A DNA stretch of 64,000 bases from Citrobacter sp. Marseille-Q6884 (GTDB lineage: Bacteria; Pseudomonadota; Gammaproteobacteria; Enterobacterales; Enterobacteriaceae): assembly GCF_945906775.1 (NCBI RefSeq), contig NZ_CAMDRE010000001.1, positions 1,550,001 to 1,614,000 of the forward strand, given 5' to 3'. A model generated the notes under the pieces. It was given only the letters and a program-made list of their open reading frames with translations. It did no database searches and was not told the DNA's origin. Shown piece by piece: positions 30,793 to 43,914 of the stretch (its first letter is position 1; each line of letters starts with the position of its first letter). The position numbers and the translations under genes are program-made.

Positions 30793-32646
30793 ATGCCGAT
30801 TCAGGTTCTACCGCCACAACTGGCGAACCAGATTGCCGCAGGTGAGGTGGTAGAACGGCCTGCGTCGGTGGTTAAAGAACTGGTGGAAAATAGCCTTGAT
30901 GCGGGCGCTACGCGTATCGATATTGATATTGAGCGTGGCGGGGCGAAGCTTATCCGCATTCGTGACAACGGCAGCGGCATCAAAAAAGACGAGCTGGCGC
31001 TGGCGCTGGCGCGTCATGCCACCAGTAAAATTGCCTCGCTTGACGATCTCGAAGCCATCGTTAGCCTCGGGTTTCGCGGTGAAGCTCTGGCAAGTATCAG
31101 CTCTGTCTCGCGTTTAACGTTGACGTCACGTACTCAGGAACAGCCCGAAGCCTGGCAGGCGTATGCCGAAGGGCGCGATATGGACGTGACGGTCAAACCT
31201 GCAGCCCACCCGGTGGGCACCACGCTGGAGGTGTTGGATCTGTTCTACAACACGCCAGCGCGACGCAAGTTTATGCGCACCGAGAAAACCGAATTTAATC
31301 ATATCGATGAGATTATCCGTCGCATTGCGCTGGCGCGTTTTGATGTGACCATTAATCTGTCGCACAACGGTAAAATGGTGCGTCAGTATCGCGCGGTGGC
31401 CGTCGATGGACAGAAAGAGCGCCGACTGGGCGCGATTTGTGGTACGCCCTTTCTGGAGCAGGCGCTGGCGATTGAGTGGCAGCATGGTGATTTGACGCTA
31501 CGTGGTTGGGTCGCTGATCCCAATCACACCACTGCGGCATTGGCGGAAATTCAGTACTGTTACGTGAATGGCCGTATGATGCGCGACCGGTTGATTAACC
31601 ACGCTATCCGTCAGGCCTGCGAAGACAAACTGGGCGCTGATCAGCAACCTGCATTTGTACTGTATCTGGAGATTGACCCGCATCAGGTCGATGTCAACGT
31701 GCATCCTGCTAAACATGAAGTCCGGTTCCATCAGTCCCGCCTGGTACATGATTTTATCTATCAGGGGGTACTGAGCGTCCTGCAACAGCAGCTCGAAACG
31801 TCGCTGCCACTGGCGGATGACGAAGAGCCCGCTCCGCGACCTATCCCGGAAAACCGCGTTGCGGCAGGGCGAAACCATTTTGCAGAACCTGCGCCAGCGC
31901 GTGAATCCTCCGTTCCCCGCTATTCTGCCACCGGTAGCGGCGGCAGTCGGCAGACGGGCGCCAGCTGGCCGAACGCTCAGCCGGGATATCAAAAGCAGCA
32001 GGGGGCGATTTACCAGCAACTGCTTCAGACCCCAGCGCCGACACACAAAGGCGCTGTGCCTGAAACGCCCGTGGCACCTCTTGCTGGCAACAGCCAAGGC
32101 TTTGGCCGAGTGCTGACGATCGTCGGTGCTGACTGCGCGTTACTTGAATGCGACGGCCATATTCGGCTGTTGGCGTTACCCGTAGCGGAACGCTGGCTGC
32201 GCCAGGCGCAGCTGACACCAGGACAAGGACCGGTTTGCGCCCAACCATTGCTGATCCCGCTACGCTTAAAAGTGACTGCAGAAGAAAAGGCCGCGCTGCA
32301 AAAAACGCAGGCCCCACTGGCTGATTTGGGCATTGAGTTTCAGTTGGATGCGCAGCATGTGACCATCCGGGCGGTGCCTTTACCCTTACGCCAACAAAAT
32401 TTACAAATCTTGATTCCTGAACTGATAGGCTACCTGGCGCAGCAATCTGCATTCGACGCTGGCAATATTGCACAGTGGATTGCGCGTAATCTTATTAGTG
32501 AGCATCCGCAATGGAGTATGGCTCAGGCCATTACGCTGTTGGCGGATGTTGAGCGGCTCTGCCCACAACTCGTGAAAGCGCCGCCGGGTGGTCTGTTACA
32601 ACCTGTTGATTTACATTCGGTAATGAACGCCCTGAAACATGAGTGA
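30793..32646 (+). CDS. mutL: DNA mismatch repair protein MutL
   Basis: 617 residues (E. coli 615). It couples MutS mismatch recognition to MutH and UvrD. The GHKL ATPase motifs are intact: [11 protein letters not shown] (motif I, near residue 36), DNGSGI (II), TSKI with LGFRGEAL (III). A variable Pro/Ala/Gln-rich linker covers about residues 335-430, and the C-terminal dimerisation domain ends in [12 protein letters not shown]. The last 8 bases overlap the miaA start. Confidence 0.97.
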   Translation: MPIQVLPPQLANQIAAGEVVERPASVVKELVENSLDAGATRIDIDIERGGAKLIRIRDNGSGIKKDELALALARHATSKIASLDDLEAIVSLGFRGEALASISSVSRLTLTSRTQEQPEAWQAYAEGRDMDVTVKPAAHPVGTTLEVLDLFYNTPARRKFMRTEKTEFNHIDEIIRRIALARFDVTINLSHNGKMVRQYRAVAVDGQKERRLGAICGTPFLEQALAIEWQHGDLTLRGWVADPNHTTAALAEIQYCYVNGRMMRDRLINHAIRQACEDKLGADQQPAFVLYLEIDPHQVDVNVHPAKHEVRFHQSRLVHDFIYQGVLSVLQQQLETSLPLADDEEPAPRPIPENRVAAGRNHFAEPAPARESSVPRYSATGSGGSRQTGASWPNAQPGYQKQQGAIYQQLLQTPAPTHKGAVPETPVAPLAGNSQGFGRVLTIVGADCALLECDGHIRLLALPVAERWLRQAQLTPGQGPVCAQPLLIPLRLKVTAEEKAALQKTQAPLADLGIEFQLDAQHVTIRAVPLPLRQQNLQILIPELIGYLAQQSAFDAGNIAQWIARNLISEHPQWSMAQAITLLADVERLCPQLVKAPPGGLLQPVDLHSVMNALKHE

Positions 32647-33589
32647 TATCAGTAAGGCGAGCCTGCCAAAGGCAATTTTTTTGATGGGGCCAACGGCCTC
32701 CGGTAAAACGGCATTAGCGATTGAATTGCGTAAAGTTTTGCCCATAGAGTTGATAAGCGTTGACTCTGCCCTTATTTACAAGGGGATGGATATCGGTACC
32801 GCCAAGCCGGATGCTGAAGAGCTAAAGGCTGCGCCGCACCGGCTGCTGGATATTCTCGATCCGGCACAAGCGTATTCTGCTGCGGATTTTCGTCGCGATG
32901 CGTTAGCCGAGATGGCCGATATCACGGCAGCGGGGCGTATCCCGCTGTTAGTGGGCGGTACCATGTTGTATTTCAAGGCATTGCTTGAAGGATTGTCGCC
33001 GTTACCCTCGGCGGACCCGGAGATCAGGGCCAGGATCGAGCAGCAGGCGGCAGAGCTCGGATGGGATGCGTTGCACCGACAGCTTCAGGATATTGATCCG
33101 GTCGCTGCGGCACGTATTCATCCAAATGATCCGCAAAGACTTTCCCGAGCACTGGAAGTTTTTTTCATTTCGGGTAAAACTTTAACGGAGCTGACGCAAA
33201 CGTCAGGAGATGCTTTGCCGTATCAGGTGCATCAGTTTGCTATCGCCCCGGCGAGCCGTGAACTGCTCCATCAGCGAATTGAGCAGCGGTTTCATCAGAT
33301 GTTAGCTTCAGGTTTTGAAGCAGAAGTCCGGGCGCTATTTGCCCGAGGAGATTTGCATACGGATTTGCCTTCCATTCGTTGTGTCGGGTATCGCCAGATG
33401 TGGTCATACATTGAAGGCGAAATTTCATACGATGAAATGGTTTATAGAGGTGTTTGCGCCACGAGGCAGTTGGCGAAACGGCAGGTAACCTGGTTGCGTG
33501 GTTGGGAAGGAGTGCACTGGCTTGACAGTGAAAAGCCTGACCAGGCGCGAAACGAAGTATTACAGGTTGTTGGTGCTATCGCGAACTGA
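32639..33589 (+). CDS. miaA: tRNA dimethylallyltransferase MiaA
   Basis: 316 residues, the E. coli length. Transfers an isopentenyl group from DMAPP to A37 of tRNAs that read UNN codons. P-loop [11 protein letters not shown] is at about residues 17-27, followed by the conserved [16 protein letters not shown] block. It overlaps the end of mutL by 8 bases. In E. coli, hfq promoters lie within miaA; I expect the same but did not assign them. Confidence 0.97.
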   Translation: MSDISKASLPKAIFLMGPTASGKTALAIELRKVLPIELISVDSALIYKGMDIGTAKPDAEELKAAPHRLLDILDPAQAYSAADFRRDALAEMADITAAGRIPLLVGGTMLYFKALLEGLSPLPSADPEIRARIEQQAAELGWDALHRQLQDIDPVAAARIHPNDPQRLSRALEVFFISGKTLTELTQTSGDALPYQVHQFAIAPASRELLHQRIEQRFHQMLASGFEAEVRALFARGDLHTDLPSIRCVGYRQMWSYIEGEISYDEMVYRGVCATRQLAKRQVTWLRGWEGVHWLDSEKPDQARNEVLQVVGAIAN

Positions 33590-33661
33590 ATGTGTACAAT
33601 TGAAACGTATCGTGCGCAATTTTTCAGAATCGAAAGGTTCAAAGTACAAATAAGCATATAA

Positions 33662-33982
<321 letters not shown>

Positions 33983-34056
33983 GGTTTTTGGCTGTTTTAC
34001 ACACGGGGAGCCAGAGATCCTGCGTTCCCCGTTGATATATATTAAGGGGTTGACGC

Positions 34057-35337
34057 TTGTTTGACCGTTATGATGCCGGTGAGCAGGCGGTACTGGTACA
34101 CATCTATTTTTCGCAAGACAAAGATATGGAAGATCTCCAGGAGTTTGAATCTCTGGTTTCTTCCGCCGGTGTCGAAGCAATGCAGGTGATTACCGGGAGC
34201 CGTAAAGCACCGCACCCGAAGTATTTTGTTGGTGAAGGTAAGGCAATCGAAATTGCTGAAGCCGTAAAAGCGACTGGCGCTGCGGTGGTGATTTTTGATC
34301 ATGCTCTAAGCCCTGCCCAGGAACGTAACCTGGAACAGTTATGCCAGTGTCTTGTTATCGACAGGACCGGTCTCATTTTAGATATTTTTGCCCAGCGTGC
34401 GCGTACCCATGAAGGTAAGTTGCAGGTTGAGCTGGCGCAGTTGCGCCATATGGCTACACGTCTGGTCCGTGGCTGGACGCACCTTGAAAGACAAAAGGGC
34501 GGGATTGGTTTGCGCGGTCCGGGTGAAACCCAGCTCGAAACCGACCGTCGTTTGCTGCGTAATCGCATTTTGCAGATACAGTCGCGCCTGGAAAAAGTTG
34601 AAAAGCAACGTGAGCAGGGGCGGCAGTCGCGTAAGAAAGCGGATGTCCCAACCGTCTCTCTGGTGGGGTATACCAACGCCGGAAAATCCACCCTGTTCAA
34701 CCAGATAACCGAAGCCCGGGTCTACGCAGCTGATCAGCTGTTCGCGACCCTGGACCCGACGCTACGCCGTATTGATGTTGCGGACGTCGGTGAAACCGTG
34801 TTGGCGGATACCGTAGGGTTTATTCGCCATTTGCCGCATGACCTGGTGGCGGCGTTTAAAGCCACTTTGCAGGAGACACGTCAGGCTACATTACTGCTGC
34901 ATGTTATTGATGCGGCAGATTTTCGTGTGCAGGAGAACATTGAGGCCGTTGATACGGTACTTGAAGAGATCGACGCACATGAGATCCCGACCCTGCTGGT
35001 GATGAATAAAATCGATATGCTGGATGATTTTGAACCGCGTATCGACCGTGATGAAGAGAATAAACCAATCCGCGTTTGGGTTTCCGCGCAAACCGGTATT
35101 GGCATACCACAACTTTTTCAGGCTTTGACAGAGCGACTTTCCGGTGAGGTTGCGCAGCATACGTTGCGTTTACCGCCGCAGGAAGGGCGTCTGAGGAGCC
35201 GGTTTTACCAACTTCAGGCAATAGAAAAAGAGTGGATGGAGGAGGACGGCAGCGTAGGTCTGCAAGTTCGTATGCCGATCGTTGACTGGCGTCGCCTCTG
35301 TAAACAAGAACCGACCCTGGCAGATTACATCATCTGA
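34057..35337 (+). CDS. hflX: Ribosome-splitting GTPase HflX
   Basis: 426 residues, starting at TTG ([16 protein letters not shown]) after AAGGGGTTGACGC. Splits stalled or heat-damaged 70S ribosomes. The N-terminal HflX domain covers about residues 1-195 with [14 protein letters not shown]1 [12 protein letters not shown] is near residue 203, G3 [11 protein letters not shown] near 249 and G4 NKID near 312. Full-length match with E. coli. Part of the hfq-hflX-hflK-hflC order. Confidence 0.97.
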   Translation: MFDRYDAGEQAVLVHIYFSQDKDMEDLQEFESLVSSAGVEAMQVITGSRKAPHPKYFVGEGKAIEIAEAVKATGAAVVIFDHALSPAQERNLEQLCQCLVIDRTGLILDIFAQRARTHEGKLQVELAQLRHMATRLVRGWTHLERQKGGIGLRGPGETQLETDRRLLRNRILQIQSRLEKVEKQREQGRQSRKKADVPTVSLVGYTNAGKSTLFNQITEARVYAADQLFATLDPTLRRIDVADVGETVLADTVGFIRHLPHDLVAAFKATLQETRQATLLLHVIDAADFRVQENIEAVDTVLEEIDAHEIPTLLVMNKIDMLDDFEPRIDRDEENKPIRVWVSAQTGIGIPQLFQALTERLSGEVAQHTLRLPPQEGRLRSRFYQLQAIEKEWMEEDGSVGLQVRMPIVDWRRLCKQEPTLADYII

Positions 35338-35463
35338 CCGGGAGGAAGTGCCTGGGGATTTTTTGCCCAATACTCATCGAATTTTGGGTTGCAGGAAGGC
35401 GGTAACGCCCCTGTAGTACAAAAAACGGGGTATATCACCGCATAACAAATATGGAGCACAAAC

Positions 35464-36720
35464 ATGGCGTGGAATCAGCCCGGTAATAACGGACAAGACC
35501 GCGACCCCTGGGGAAGCAGCAAACCTGGCGGCAACCCTGAGGGAAATGGAAACAAAGGTGGTCGCGATCAGGGACCTCCCGATCTGGATGATATCTTCCG
35601 CAAGCTGAGTAAAAAACTCGGTGGTCTGGGCGGCGGTAAAGGCACTGGTTCTGGTGGCGGTAGTTCATCGCAAGGCCCGCGTCCGCAACTGGGCGGTCGA
35701 GTCTTTACTATCGCAGCAGCGGCTATTGTCATTATCTGGGCGGCAAGCGGTTTCTATACCATTAAAGAAGCGGAGCGCGGCGTGGTGACACGCTTCGGTA
35801 AATTCAGCCATCTGGTTGAGCCGGGTCTGAACTGGAAACCGACCTTTATCGATGAAGTCACACCGGTGAACGTTGAAGCCGTGCGTGAACTTGCCGCATC
35901 TGGCGTGATGCTGACATCTGACGAAAACGTCGTGCGCGTTGAAATGAACGTGCAGTACCGCGTCACCGATCCGCAGCGTTACTTGTTTAGCGTAACCAGC
36001 GCTGATGACAGTCTGCGTCAGGCAACCGACAGCGCCCTGCGTGGTGTGATCGGTAAGTACACGATGGATCGTATCCTGACCGAAGGCCGTACCGTTATTC
36101 GTAGCGATACTCAGCGCGAACTGGAAGAGACGATTCGTCCGTACAACATGGGTATCACCCTGCTGGACGTCAACTTCCAGGCAGCTCGTCCGCCGGAAGA
36201 AGTAAAAGCAGCATTTGACGATGCTATCGCCGCGCGTGAAAACGAGCAGCAATATATCCGTGAAGCTGAAGCGTATACCAACGAAGTTCAGCCACGTGCA
36301 AATGGTCAGGCTCAGCGTATTCTCGAAGAAGCGCGTGCTTACAAAACGCAAACCATTTTGGAAGCACAGGGTGAAGTGGCTCGCTTCGCAAAAATCCTGC
36401 CGGAATATAAAGCCGCACCGCAAATTACTCGCGAGCGTCTGTATATCGAGACCATGGAGAAAGTGCTGAGCCATACCCGTAAAGTTCTTGTGAACGACAA
36501 GGGCAGCAATCTGATGGTTCTGCCGCTGGATCAAATGCTGAAAGGCGGCAGTAGCGCGCCAGCAGCAAAGACTGACAGCAGTTCAAATCTGCTTCGTCTG
36601 CCACCGGCAACGTCTTCCAGCACTGGAGCAAGCAACACCTCGTCCACCAGTCAGGGCGATATTATGGACCAACGCCGCGCGAACGCGCAGCGTAACGACT
36701 ACCAGCGTCAGGGGGAATAA
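35464..36720 (+). CDS. hflK: FtsH modulator HflK
   Basis: 418-residue SPFH/prohibitin protein (E. coli 419). With HflC it forms a periplasmic cage around FtsH and limits its proteolysis of membrane proteins. A Gly/Asn/Pro-rich cytoplasmic N terminus covers about residues 1-78, one membrane helix about 79-100 (VFTIAAAAIVIIWAASGFY), then the SPFH domain and a coiled coil rich in Glu/Ala/Arg. The Ser/Ala-rich C terminus ends DYQRQGE. hflC starts two bases after the stop. Confidence 0.97.
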   Translation: MAWNQPGNNGQDRDPWGSSKPGGNPEGNGNKGGRDQGPPDLDDIFRKLSKKLGGLGGGKGTGSGGGSSSQGPRPQLGGRVFTIAAAAIVIIWAASGFYTIKEAERGVVTRFGKFSHLVEPGLNWKPTFIDEVTPVNVEAVRELAASGVMLTSDENVVRVEMNVQYRVTDPQRYLFSVTSADDSLRQATDSALRGVIGKYTMDRILTEGRTVIRSDTQRELEETIRPYNMGITLLDVNFQAARPPEEVKAAFDDAIAARENEQQYIREAEAYTNEVQPRANGQAQRILEEARAYKTQTILEAQGEVARFAKILPEYKAAPQITRERLYIETMEKVLSHTRKVLVNDKGSNLMVLPLDQMLKGGSSAPAAKTDSSSNLLRLPPATSSSTGASNTSSTSQGDIMDQRRANAQRNDYQRQGE

Positions 36721-36722
36721 CG

Positions 36723-37727
36723 ATGCGTAAGTCAGTTATTGCGATTATCATCATCGTTCTGGTAGTGCTGTTCATGTCTGTCTTTGTCGTCAAAGAAGGC
36801 GAGCGTGGTATTACCCTGCGCTTTGGTAAAGTTCTGCGCGACGATGACAACAAGCCGCTGGTTTATGCGCCGGGTCTGCACTTCAAGATCCCGTTTATTG
36901 AATCAGTGAAGATGCTCGATGCGCGTATTCAGACCATGGACAACCAGGCCGATCGCTTTGTCACCAAAGAGAAGAAAGACCTGATCGTTGACTCCTATAT
37001 CAAATGGCGTATCAGTGACTTTAGCCGTTACTACCTGGCAACAGGCGGTGGCGATGTTTCTCAGGCAGAAGTCCTGCTGAAACGTAAGTTCTCTGACCGT
37101 CTGCGTTCTGAAATCGGTCGTCTGGATGTGAAAGACATTGTTACCGACTCTCGTGGTCGTTTGACGCTGGAAGTCCGTGACGCGCTAAACTCCGGTTCTG
37201 CGGGTACGGAAGATGAAGTTGCGACGCCAGCGGCAGACAGTGCGATTGCCGAAGCGGCCGAACGTGTTCAGGCTGAAACGAACGGTAAAGTACCGGTCAT
37301 CAACCCGAACAGTATGGCGGCGTTGGGGATTGAAGTGGTCGATGTGCGTATTAAGCAAATCAACCTGCCTGCGGAAGTGTCTGAAGCTATCTACAACCGT
37401 ATGCGCGCTGAGCGTGAAGCGGTAGCCCGTCGCCATCGTTCACAGGGTCAGGAAGAAGCTGAAAAACTGCGTGCAACAGCGGACTATGAAGTCACCAAAA
37501 CGCTGGCAGAAGCTGAGCGCCAGGGCCGTATCATGCGTGGTGAAGGTGATGCAGAAGCGGCGAAGCTGTTTGCCGACGCCTTCAGCCAGGATCCTGACTT
37601 CTACGCCTTCATCCGTAGCCTGCGTGCTTACGAGAAGAGCTTCGAAGGTAATCAGGACGTGATGGTCATGAGCCCGGACAGCGATTTCTTCCGCTACATG
37701 AAGACACCAAATACCGCGACACGCTAA
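36723..37727 (+). CDS. hflC: FtsH modulator HflC
   Basis: 334 residues, the E. coli length. Partner of HflK. N-terminal membrane helix about residues 3-21 (KSVIAIIIIVLVVLFMSVFV), SPFH domain with GERGITLRFGKVL, then a coiled coil with QEEAEKLRATADYEV. It is followed by an intrinsic terminator, which ends the hfq-hflXKC transcripts before yjeT. Confidence 0.97.
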   Translation: MRKSVIAIIIIVLVVLFMSVFVVKEGERGITLRFGKVLRDDDNKPLVYAPGLHFKIPFIESVKMLDARIQTMDNQADRFVTKEKKDLIVDSYIKWRISDFSRYYLATGGGDVSQAEVLLKRKFSDRLRSEIGRLDVKDIVTDSRGRLTLEVRDALNSGSAGTEDEVATPAADSAIAEAAERVQAETNGKVPVINPNSMAALGIEVVDVRIKQINLPAEVSEAIYNRMRAEREAVARRHRSQGQEEAEKLRATADYEVTKTLAEAERQGRIMRGEGDAEAAKLFADAFSQDPDFYAFIRSLRAYEKSFEGNQDVMVMSPDSDFFRYMKTPNTATR

Positions 37728-37753
37728 ACTAGCTCCAGCGGTTTTAGACCAGC

Positions 37754-37796
37754 AAAACCACCGGCGTCCCCCAAGGATGCGGTGGTTTTCTTTTTA
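37754..37796 (+). terminator. Terminator after hflC
   Basis: AAAACCACC (37754-37762) pairs with GGTGGTTTT (37781-37789), followed by CTTTTTATA. Lies 27 bases after the hflC stop. Confidence 0.85.
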
Positions 37797-37810
37797 TATA
37801 AGGACAGCGG

Positions 37811-38008
37811 ATGAACTCAACAATTTTGCTGGCGCTCGCGCTGGTTTTGGTGCTCGAAGGGTTGGGACCGATGCTTTATCCCAGTGCCTGGAAGAAAATG
37901 ATCTCAGCAATGGCACAACTTCCGGAAAATATTTTACGTCGTTTTGGCGGCGGTCTTGTGGTTGCGGGCGTTGTGGTCTACTACATGTTGAGGAAAACGA
38001 TTGGCTGA
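37811..38008 (+). CDS. yjeT: Small inner-membrane protein YjeT (DUF2065)
   Basis: 65 residues with two membrane segments: about residues 3-24 (STILLALALVLVLEGLGPML) and about 45-60 (GGGLVVAGVVVYYML). The middle is basic/amphipathic (SAWKKMISAMAQLPENILRR). Conserved between hflC and purA in enterics. Function unknown. An AAGGACAGCGG ribosome site precedes the ATG. Confidence 0.92.
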   Translation: MNSTILLALALVLVLEGLGPMLYPSAWKKMISAMAQLPENILRRFGGGLVVAGVVVYYMLRKTIG

Positions 38009-38088
38009 TCAATAAGTAGACTATTTTGCGTATTTTTGGATGCAAAAAGTGCTGTATATCTGAAAAAGCGGTGGTAGAATCCATTTTT

Positions 38089-38104
38089 AAGCAAACGGTG
38101 ATTT
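38089..38104 (+). promoter_or_regulatory. Possible PurR operator before purA
   Basis: AAGCAAACGGTGATTT agrees with ACGCAAACG-type PurR operators in the left half only and lies just before the purA start. PurR control of purA is known in E. coli, but this site is a weak match. Confidence 0.35.
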
Positions 38105-38107
38105 TGA

Positions 38108-39409
<1,302 letters not shown>

Positions 39410-39422
39410 TTTCTCGTTCACG

Positions 39423-39508
39423 CGGCGCCGGATGGCGCTGCGTTTATCAGACGTATATCGTGTTCTATTGTAAGCCGGACAAGGTGTTTTACATCGTACT
39501 CCGGCTTA
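39423..39508. repeat. REP/BIME-like repeats between purA and nsrR
   Basis: A REP-like unit GCCGGATGGCGCTGCG starts at 39427. A second unit is a clear inverted repeat, TAAGCCGGA (39471-39479) with TCCGGCTTA (39500-39508). Together they form a small interspersed mosaic in the 230-base gap. Confidence 0.7.
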
Positions 39509-39639
39509 AATCATGTAAGTTCCTCGCTTTTTTCCTTCCCGAACTGAAATAAATTAGCGACCTGGCAGGTGGCTGGTTTATCATCAATATAATTAATACT
39601 ACCAGGCTTATCCGTTTTTTCCCTTTTCCTGAGGTTGAT

Positions 39640-40065
39640 GTGCAGTTAACGAGTTTCACCGATTACGGATTACGTGCGCTAATCTATATGGCGTCGCTAC
39701 CCGAAGGGCGTATGACCAGTATTTCTGAGGTGACAGAAGTCTACGGCGTGTCCCGTAATCATATGGTCAAAATAATCAATCAACTTAGCCGGGCGGGCTA
39801 CGTTACTGCTATTCGAGGAAAAAATGGCGGTATCCGCCTGGGCAAACCGGCTAAGGCTATTGTAATTGGTGATGTGGTCCGCGAGCTGGAACCCCTGTCG
39901 CTGGTCAATTGCAGCAGCGAGTTTTGCCACATCACCCCTGCCTGTCGATTAAAACAGGCGCTTTCTAAGGCTGTGCAAAGTTTTCTCACGGAGCTGGACA
40001 ACTACACACTTGCCGATTTGGTTGAAGAGAATCAACCGCTTTATAAATTATTGCTGGTGGAGTGA
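39640..40065 (+). CDS. nsrR: Nitric-oxide-sensing repressor NsrR
   Basis: 141-residue Rrf2-family regulator starting at GTG ([20 protein letters not shown]) after TGAGGTTGAT. N-terminal winged helix with the [19 protein letters not shown] recognition region. The [Fe-S] ligands are Cys91, Cys96 and Cys102. NO destroys the cluster and derepresses hmp and other detoxification genes. rnr starts 38 bases downstream and is likely co-transcribed, as in E. coli. Confidence 0.97.
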   Translation: MQLTSFTDYGLRALIYMASLPEGRMTSISEVTEVYGVSRNHMVKIINQLSRAGYVTAIRGKNGGIRLGKPAKAIVIGDVVRELEPLSLVNCSSEFCHITPACRLKQALSKAVQSFLTELDNYTLADLVEENQPLYKLLLVE

Positions 40066-40103
40066 CGAAAATCTTCATCAGAGATGACAACGGAGGAACC
40101 GAG

Positions 40104-42545
40104 ATGTCACATGATCCTTTCCAGGAACGCGAAGCTGAAAAATACGCGAATCCCATCCCGAGCAGGGAATTTATCCTCGAACATTTAACCAAACGTGAAA
40201 AACCGGCTAACCGTGATGAGTTGGCCGTTGAACTGAACATTGAAGGTGAAGAACAGCTGGAAGCGCTGCGTCGCCGTCTGCGCGCGATGGAGCGTGATGG
40301 ACAATTGGTCTTCACCCGCCGCCAGTGCTACGCGCTGCCGGAGCGCCTCGATCTGCTGAAAGGTACCGTTATTGGCCACCGTGATGGCTACGGCTTTCTG
40401 CGCGTTGAGGGCCGTAAAGACGATTTGTATCTTTCCAGCGAGCAGATGAAAACCTGCATCCATGGCGATCAGGTGCTGGCACAACCGCTGGGTGCCGATC
40501 GCAAAGGACGCCGTGAAGCACGTATCGTGCGTATTCTGGTGCCTAAAACCAGTCAAATTGTTGGTCGCTACTTCACCGATGCAGGTGTCGGTTTTGTGGT
40601 ACCCGATGATAGCCGACTGAGCTTCGACATCTTGATCCCACCGGAAGAGGTCATGGGAGCCCGAATGGGCTTTGTGGTCGTGGTTGAACTGACTCAGCGT
40701 CCGACCCGTCGTACCAAAGCGGTGGGTAAAATTGTTGAAGTGCTGGGCGACAACATGGGAACCAGCATGGCCGTTGATATGGCCCTGCGCACGCATGAAA
40801 TTCCGTATATCTGGCCGCAGGCGGTAGAGAAACAAGTTGCCGGGCTGAAAGAAGAAGTACCGGAAGAAGCCAAGGTTGGACGTGTAGATCTGCGTGATTT
40901 GCCGCTGGTGACTATCGACGGCGAAGATGCGCGTGACTTCGATGATGCGGTTTACTGCGAGAAGAAACGCGGTGGCGGCTGGCGCTTGTGGGTAGCGATT
41001 GCTGACGTAAGCTATTACGTTCGCCCACCAACACCGCTGGACCAGGAAGCGCGTAGCCGCGGCACGTCCGTCTACTTCCCTTCGCAGGTGGTACCGATGC
41101 TGCCGGAAGTGCTTTCCAACGGCCTGTGCTCGCTGAACCCGCAGGTTGATCGCCTGTGTATGGTGTGCGAAATGACCATTTCGTCAAAAGGTCGTTTAAC
41201 GGGCTTTAAATTCTATGAAGCGGTGATGAGCTCCCATGCGCGTCTGACCTACACCAAGGTCTGGCACATGCTGCAGGGGGATCAGGAACTGCGCGAGCAA
41301 TATGCGCCGTTAGTAAAACATATTGAAGAGCTGCACAATCTCTACAAAGTGCTGGATAAAGCGCGTGAAGAGCGTGGCGGCATCTCGTTTGAAAGCGAAG
41401 AAGCGAAGTTTATCTTCAACGCTGAACGCCGTATTGAACGTATTGAGCAGACGCAACGTAATGACGCGCACAAGCTGATTGAAGAGTGCATGATCATGGC
41501 GAACATTTCCGCGGCGCGCTTCGTTGAGAAAGCGAAAGAGCCGGCGCTGTTCCGTATTCATGACAAGCCAACGACTGAAGCCATTACCTCCTTCCGTTCC
41601 GTACTGGCGGAGCTGGGGCTGGAACTGCCAGGTGGTAACAAGCCTGAGCCGCGCGATTATGCTGAGTTGCTGGAGTCTATTGCCGATCGACCTGACGCAG
41701 AAATGCTGCAAACCATGCTGCTGCGTTCAATGAAGCAGGCGATTTACGATCCTGAAAACCGTGGTCACTTTGGCCTCGCGTTGCAATCTTATGCGCACTT
41801 TACCTCACCGATTCGTCGTTATCCGGACCTCTCCTTGCACCGTGCGATTAAGTATCTGCTGGCGCAGGAGCAAGGGCATAAAGGTAATACGACGGAAACG
41901 GGCGGCTACCATTATTCGATGGAAGAGATGCTGCAACTGGGTCAGCACTGTTCGATGGCAGAGCGTCGTGCTGACGAAGCCACGCGCGATGTTTCTGACT
42001 GGCTGAAGTGTGACTTCATGCTGGATCAGGTGGGGAATGTCTTTAAGGGCGTGATCGCCAGCGTGACCGGTTTTGGCTTCTTTGTCCGCCTTGATGAGCT
42101 GTTTATTGACGGTTTGGTGCATGTCTCCTCGCTGGATAACGACTACTATCGTTTCGATCAGGTAGGACAGCGCCTGACGGGTGAATCGAGCGGTCAGATG
42201 TATCGTCTGGGCGATCGAGTGGAAGTTCGCGTGGAAGCCGTTAACATGGATGAGCGCAAAATCGACTTTAGCCTGATCTCCAGCGAACGCGCCCCGCGCA
42301 ATGAAGGTAAAACCGCGCGCGAAAAAGCGAAAAAAGGCGATGCGGGTAAAAATACCGGCAGACGCCGCCAGGTAGGGAAAAAGGTGAATTTCGAGCCAGA
42401 TAGCGCTTTCCGCGGCGAGAAGAAACAGAAGCCGAAGGCAGCGAAGAAAGAGGCGAGAAAAGCGAAGAAACCCTCGGCGAAAACGCAGAAAATCGCTGCC
42501 GCGACCAAAGCGAAGCGCGCGGCGAAAAAGAAAGTAGCAGAGTGA
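40104..42545 (+). CDS. rnr: Ribonuclease R
   Basis: 813-residue RNB-family 3'-5' exoribonuclease able to degrade structured RNA. Acts in cold shock, rRNA quality control and with tmRNA. Domains: N-terminal HTH (about 20-90), two cold-shock domains, RNB domain (about 260-590) with [13 protein letters not shown] active-site aspartates, S1 domain (about 640-725), then a Lys/Ala-rich tail with repeated KAAKK-like blocks. The start at 40104 ([16 protein letters not shown]) follows CGGAGGAACCGAG. The longer frame overlapping nsrR is ignored. Followed by rlmB. Confidence 0.97.
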   Translation: MSHDPFQEREAEKYANPIPSREFILEHLTKREKPANRDELAVELNIEGEEQLEALRRRLRAMERDGQLVFTRRQCYALPERLDLLKGTVIGHRDGYGFLRVEGRKDDLYLSSEQMKTCIHGDQVLAQPLGADRKGRREARIVRILVPKTSQIVGRYFTDAGVGFVVPDDSRLSFDILIPPEEVMGARMGFVVVVELTQRPTRRTKAVGKIVEVLGDNMGTSMAVDMALRTHEIPYIWPQAVEKQVAGLKEEVPEEAKVGRVDLRDLPLVTIDGEDARDFDDAVYCEKKRGGGWRLWVAIADVSYYVRPPTPLDQEARSRGTSVYFPSQVVPMLPEVLSNGLCSLNPQVDRLCMVCEMTISSKGRLTGFKFYEAVMSSHARLTYTKVWHMLQGDQELREQYAPLVKHIEELHNLYKVLDKAREERGGISFESEEAKFIFNAERRIERIEQTQRNDAHKLIEECMIMANISAARFVEKAKEPALFRIHDKPTTEAITSFRSVLAELGLELPGGNKPEPRDYAELLESIADRPDAEMLQTMLLRSMKQAIYDPENRGHFGLALQSYAHFTSPIRRYPDLSLHRAIKYLLAQEQGHKGNTTETGGYHYSMEEMLQLGQHCSMAERRADEATRDVSDWLKCDFMLDQVGNVFKGVIASVTGFGFFVRLDELFIDGLVHVSSLDNDYYRFDQVGQRLTGESSGQMYRLGDRVEVRVEAVNMDERKIDFSLISSERAPRNEGKTAREKAKKGDAGKNTGRRRQVGKKVNFEPDSAFRGEKKQKPKAAKKEARKAKKPSAKTQKIAAATKAKRAAKKKVAE

Positions 42546-42637
42546 TCGATGCCCTCTTCGTTGAGAAGAGGGTGAATTATCTCCAGGCCGGGCAAGCGCT
42601 GCGATCCCGGCAAAAACGTGAGCAATGAGACCCATCA

Positions 42638-43369
42638 ATGAGTGAAATGATTTACGGTATCCACGCAGTCCAGGCCCTGCTGGAGCGCGCTCCTGAACGT
42701 TTTCAGGAAGTCTTTATTCTAAAAGGCCGCGAAGATAAACGTTTGTTGCCGCTTATCCATGCGCTGGAAGCGCAGGGCGTGGTGATCCAACTGGCGAACC
42801 GCCAGTACCTGGATGAGAAAAGCGAAGGTGCCGTGCATCAGGGTATTATCGCGCGCGTGAAGCCGGGACGTCAGTACCAGGAAAACGATCTGCCGGATCT
42901 GCTCGCCTCGTTGGACAATCCGTTCCTGCTGATCCTCGATGGCGTGACCGATCCGCACAACCTCGGTGCGTGCCTGCGTAGCGCAGACGCGGCAGGTGTT
43001 CATGCGGTGATTGTACCGCGCGATCGTTCTGCTCAGCTTAACGCGACGGCGAAGAAAGTCGCCTGTGGTGCGGCAGAAAGCGTACCGCTGATCCGTGTGA
43101 CCAACCTGGCGCGCACAATGCGTATGCTGCAGGAAGAGAACGTGTGGATCGTCGGAACGGCTGGCGAAGCTGACCATACGCTGTATCAGAGCAAAATGAC
43201 CGGTCGTATGGCGCTGGTGATGGGAGCCGAAGGTGAAGGCATGCGCCGTCTGACGCGTGAACATTGTGATGAGCTGATCAGCATCCCAATGGCGGGAAGT
43301 GTCTCGTCGTTGAATGTCTCTGTTGCAACGGGCATTTGCCTGTTTGAAGCGGTTCGCCAGCGCGGATAA
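42638..43369 (+). CDS. rlmB: 23S rRNA Gm2251 methyltransferase RlmB
   Basis: 243-residue SPOUT/TrmH-family enzyme that 2'-O-methylates G2251 of the peptidyltransferase P loop. An N-terminal RNA-binding domain comes first. The knotted catalytic domain then has motif 1 [21 protein letters not shown] (the Asn-Arg pair), motif 2 [12 protein letters not shown] and motif 3 [16 protein letters not shown] hairpin (42552-42572) without a U tract lies between rnr and rlmB, so read-through is likely. Confidence 0.97.
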   Translation: MSEMIYGIHAVQALLERAPERFQEVFILKGREDKRLLPLIHALEAQGVVIQLANRQYLDEKSEGAVHQGIIARVKPGRQYQENDLPDLLASLDNPFLLILDGVTDPHNLGACLRSADAAGVHAVIVPRDRSAQLNATAKKVACGAAESVPLIRVTNLARTMRMLQEENVWIVGTAGEADHTLYQSKMTGRMALVMGAEGEGMRRLTREHCDELISIPMAGSVSSLNVSVATGICLFEAVRQRG

Positions 43370-43382
43370 ACTTATTTTTCGG

Positions 43383-43415
43383 AAAAAGCCATCCTGATTC
43401 GGATGGCTTTTTTTT
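43383..43415 (+). terminator. rlmB terminator
   Basis: AAAAAGCCATCC pairs with GGATGGCTTTTT around TGATTC, ending in eight T. Sits 14 bases after the rlmB stop and isolates the yjfI operon. Confidence 0.95.
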
Positions 43416-43494
43416 ATCTTAAACGAGTATGATAAATGGTGAAAAATGATATTCATTTTATTTATTCTTTAATTAACTAATATATGGAAAATAT

Positions 43495-43899
43495 ATGGTA
43501 TGGACTCCGCAGTCTCTTGCTGAAGCACTACAAACTCAACATGAATTAAATATAGACATTGAATATAACGATCAATCATTGATTATAAAAATGAATGATT
43601 ATGGTGATTTGCCGCTCAGTGTTTTATTAACTTCCCGCCAGATTATTATTGAAACCGTTATCTGTCCTGTCTGCAGTATTCATGATCAGGGTGAATTTAA
43701 TATTTTCTTATTGCGTAATCAGAAACTCCTGCCTCTGTCTTCCGTGGGAATTTCCCGCGTTCAACACGATGAATATTACATCGCATTTGGGGCGCTTTCG
43801 CTTAACTCATCGTTGGATGATGTGGTGTTAGAGATGACTACATTAGCGGACAACGCGCTGGATCTGGCTGAAATAACTGAAGAATATACTCACGAATAA
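43495..43899 (+). CDS. yjfI: DUF2170 protein YjfI
   Basis: 134-residue soluble acidic protein, no signal or membrane segment. The start at 43495 (MVWTPQSLAEALQTQ) has TATGGAAAA upstream. The first 60 codons are AT-rich compared with neighbours. Cysteines cluster in VICPVCSIHD near residue 58. First gene of the yjfI-J-K-L-M-C block, each following the last by 2-57 bases, so one operon is likely. No biochemical function is known to me. Confidence 0.9.
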   Translation: MVWTPQSLAEALQTQHELNIDIEYNDQSLIIKMNDYGDLPLSVLLTSRQIIIETVICPVCSIHDQGEFNIFLLRNQKLLPLSSVGISRVQHDEYYIAFGALSLNSSLDDVVLEMTTLADNALDLAEITEEYTHE

Positions 43900-43914
43900 C
43901 AAGGAACGCTATTT

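Noticed and set aside
34004..34031. CGGGGA/TCCCCG hairpin between hfq and hflX as terminator or attenuator
   Set aside because: Only 6 bp with a 16-base loop and no T run; not enough to claim a function.
42552..42572. CCCTCTTC/GAAGAGGG hairpin after rnr as a terminator
   Set aside because: No U tract follows and rlmB continues in the same direction; more likely an mRNA-stability hairpin.
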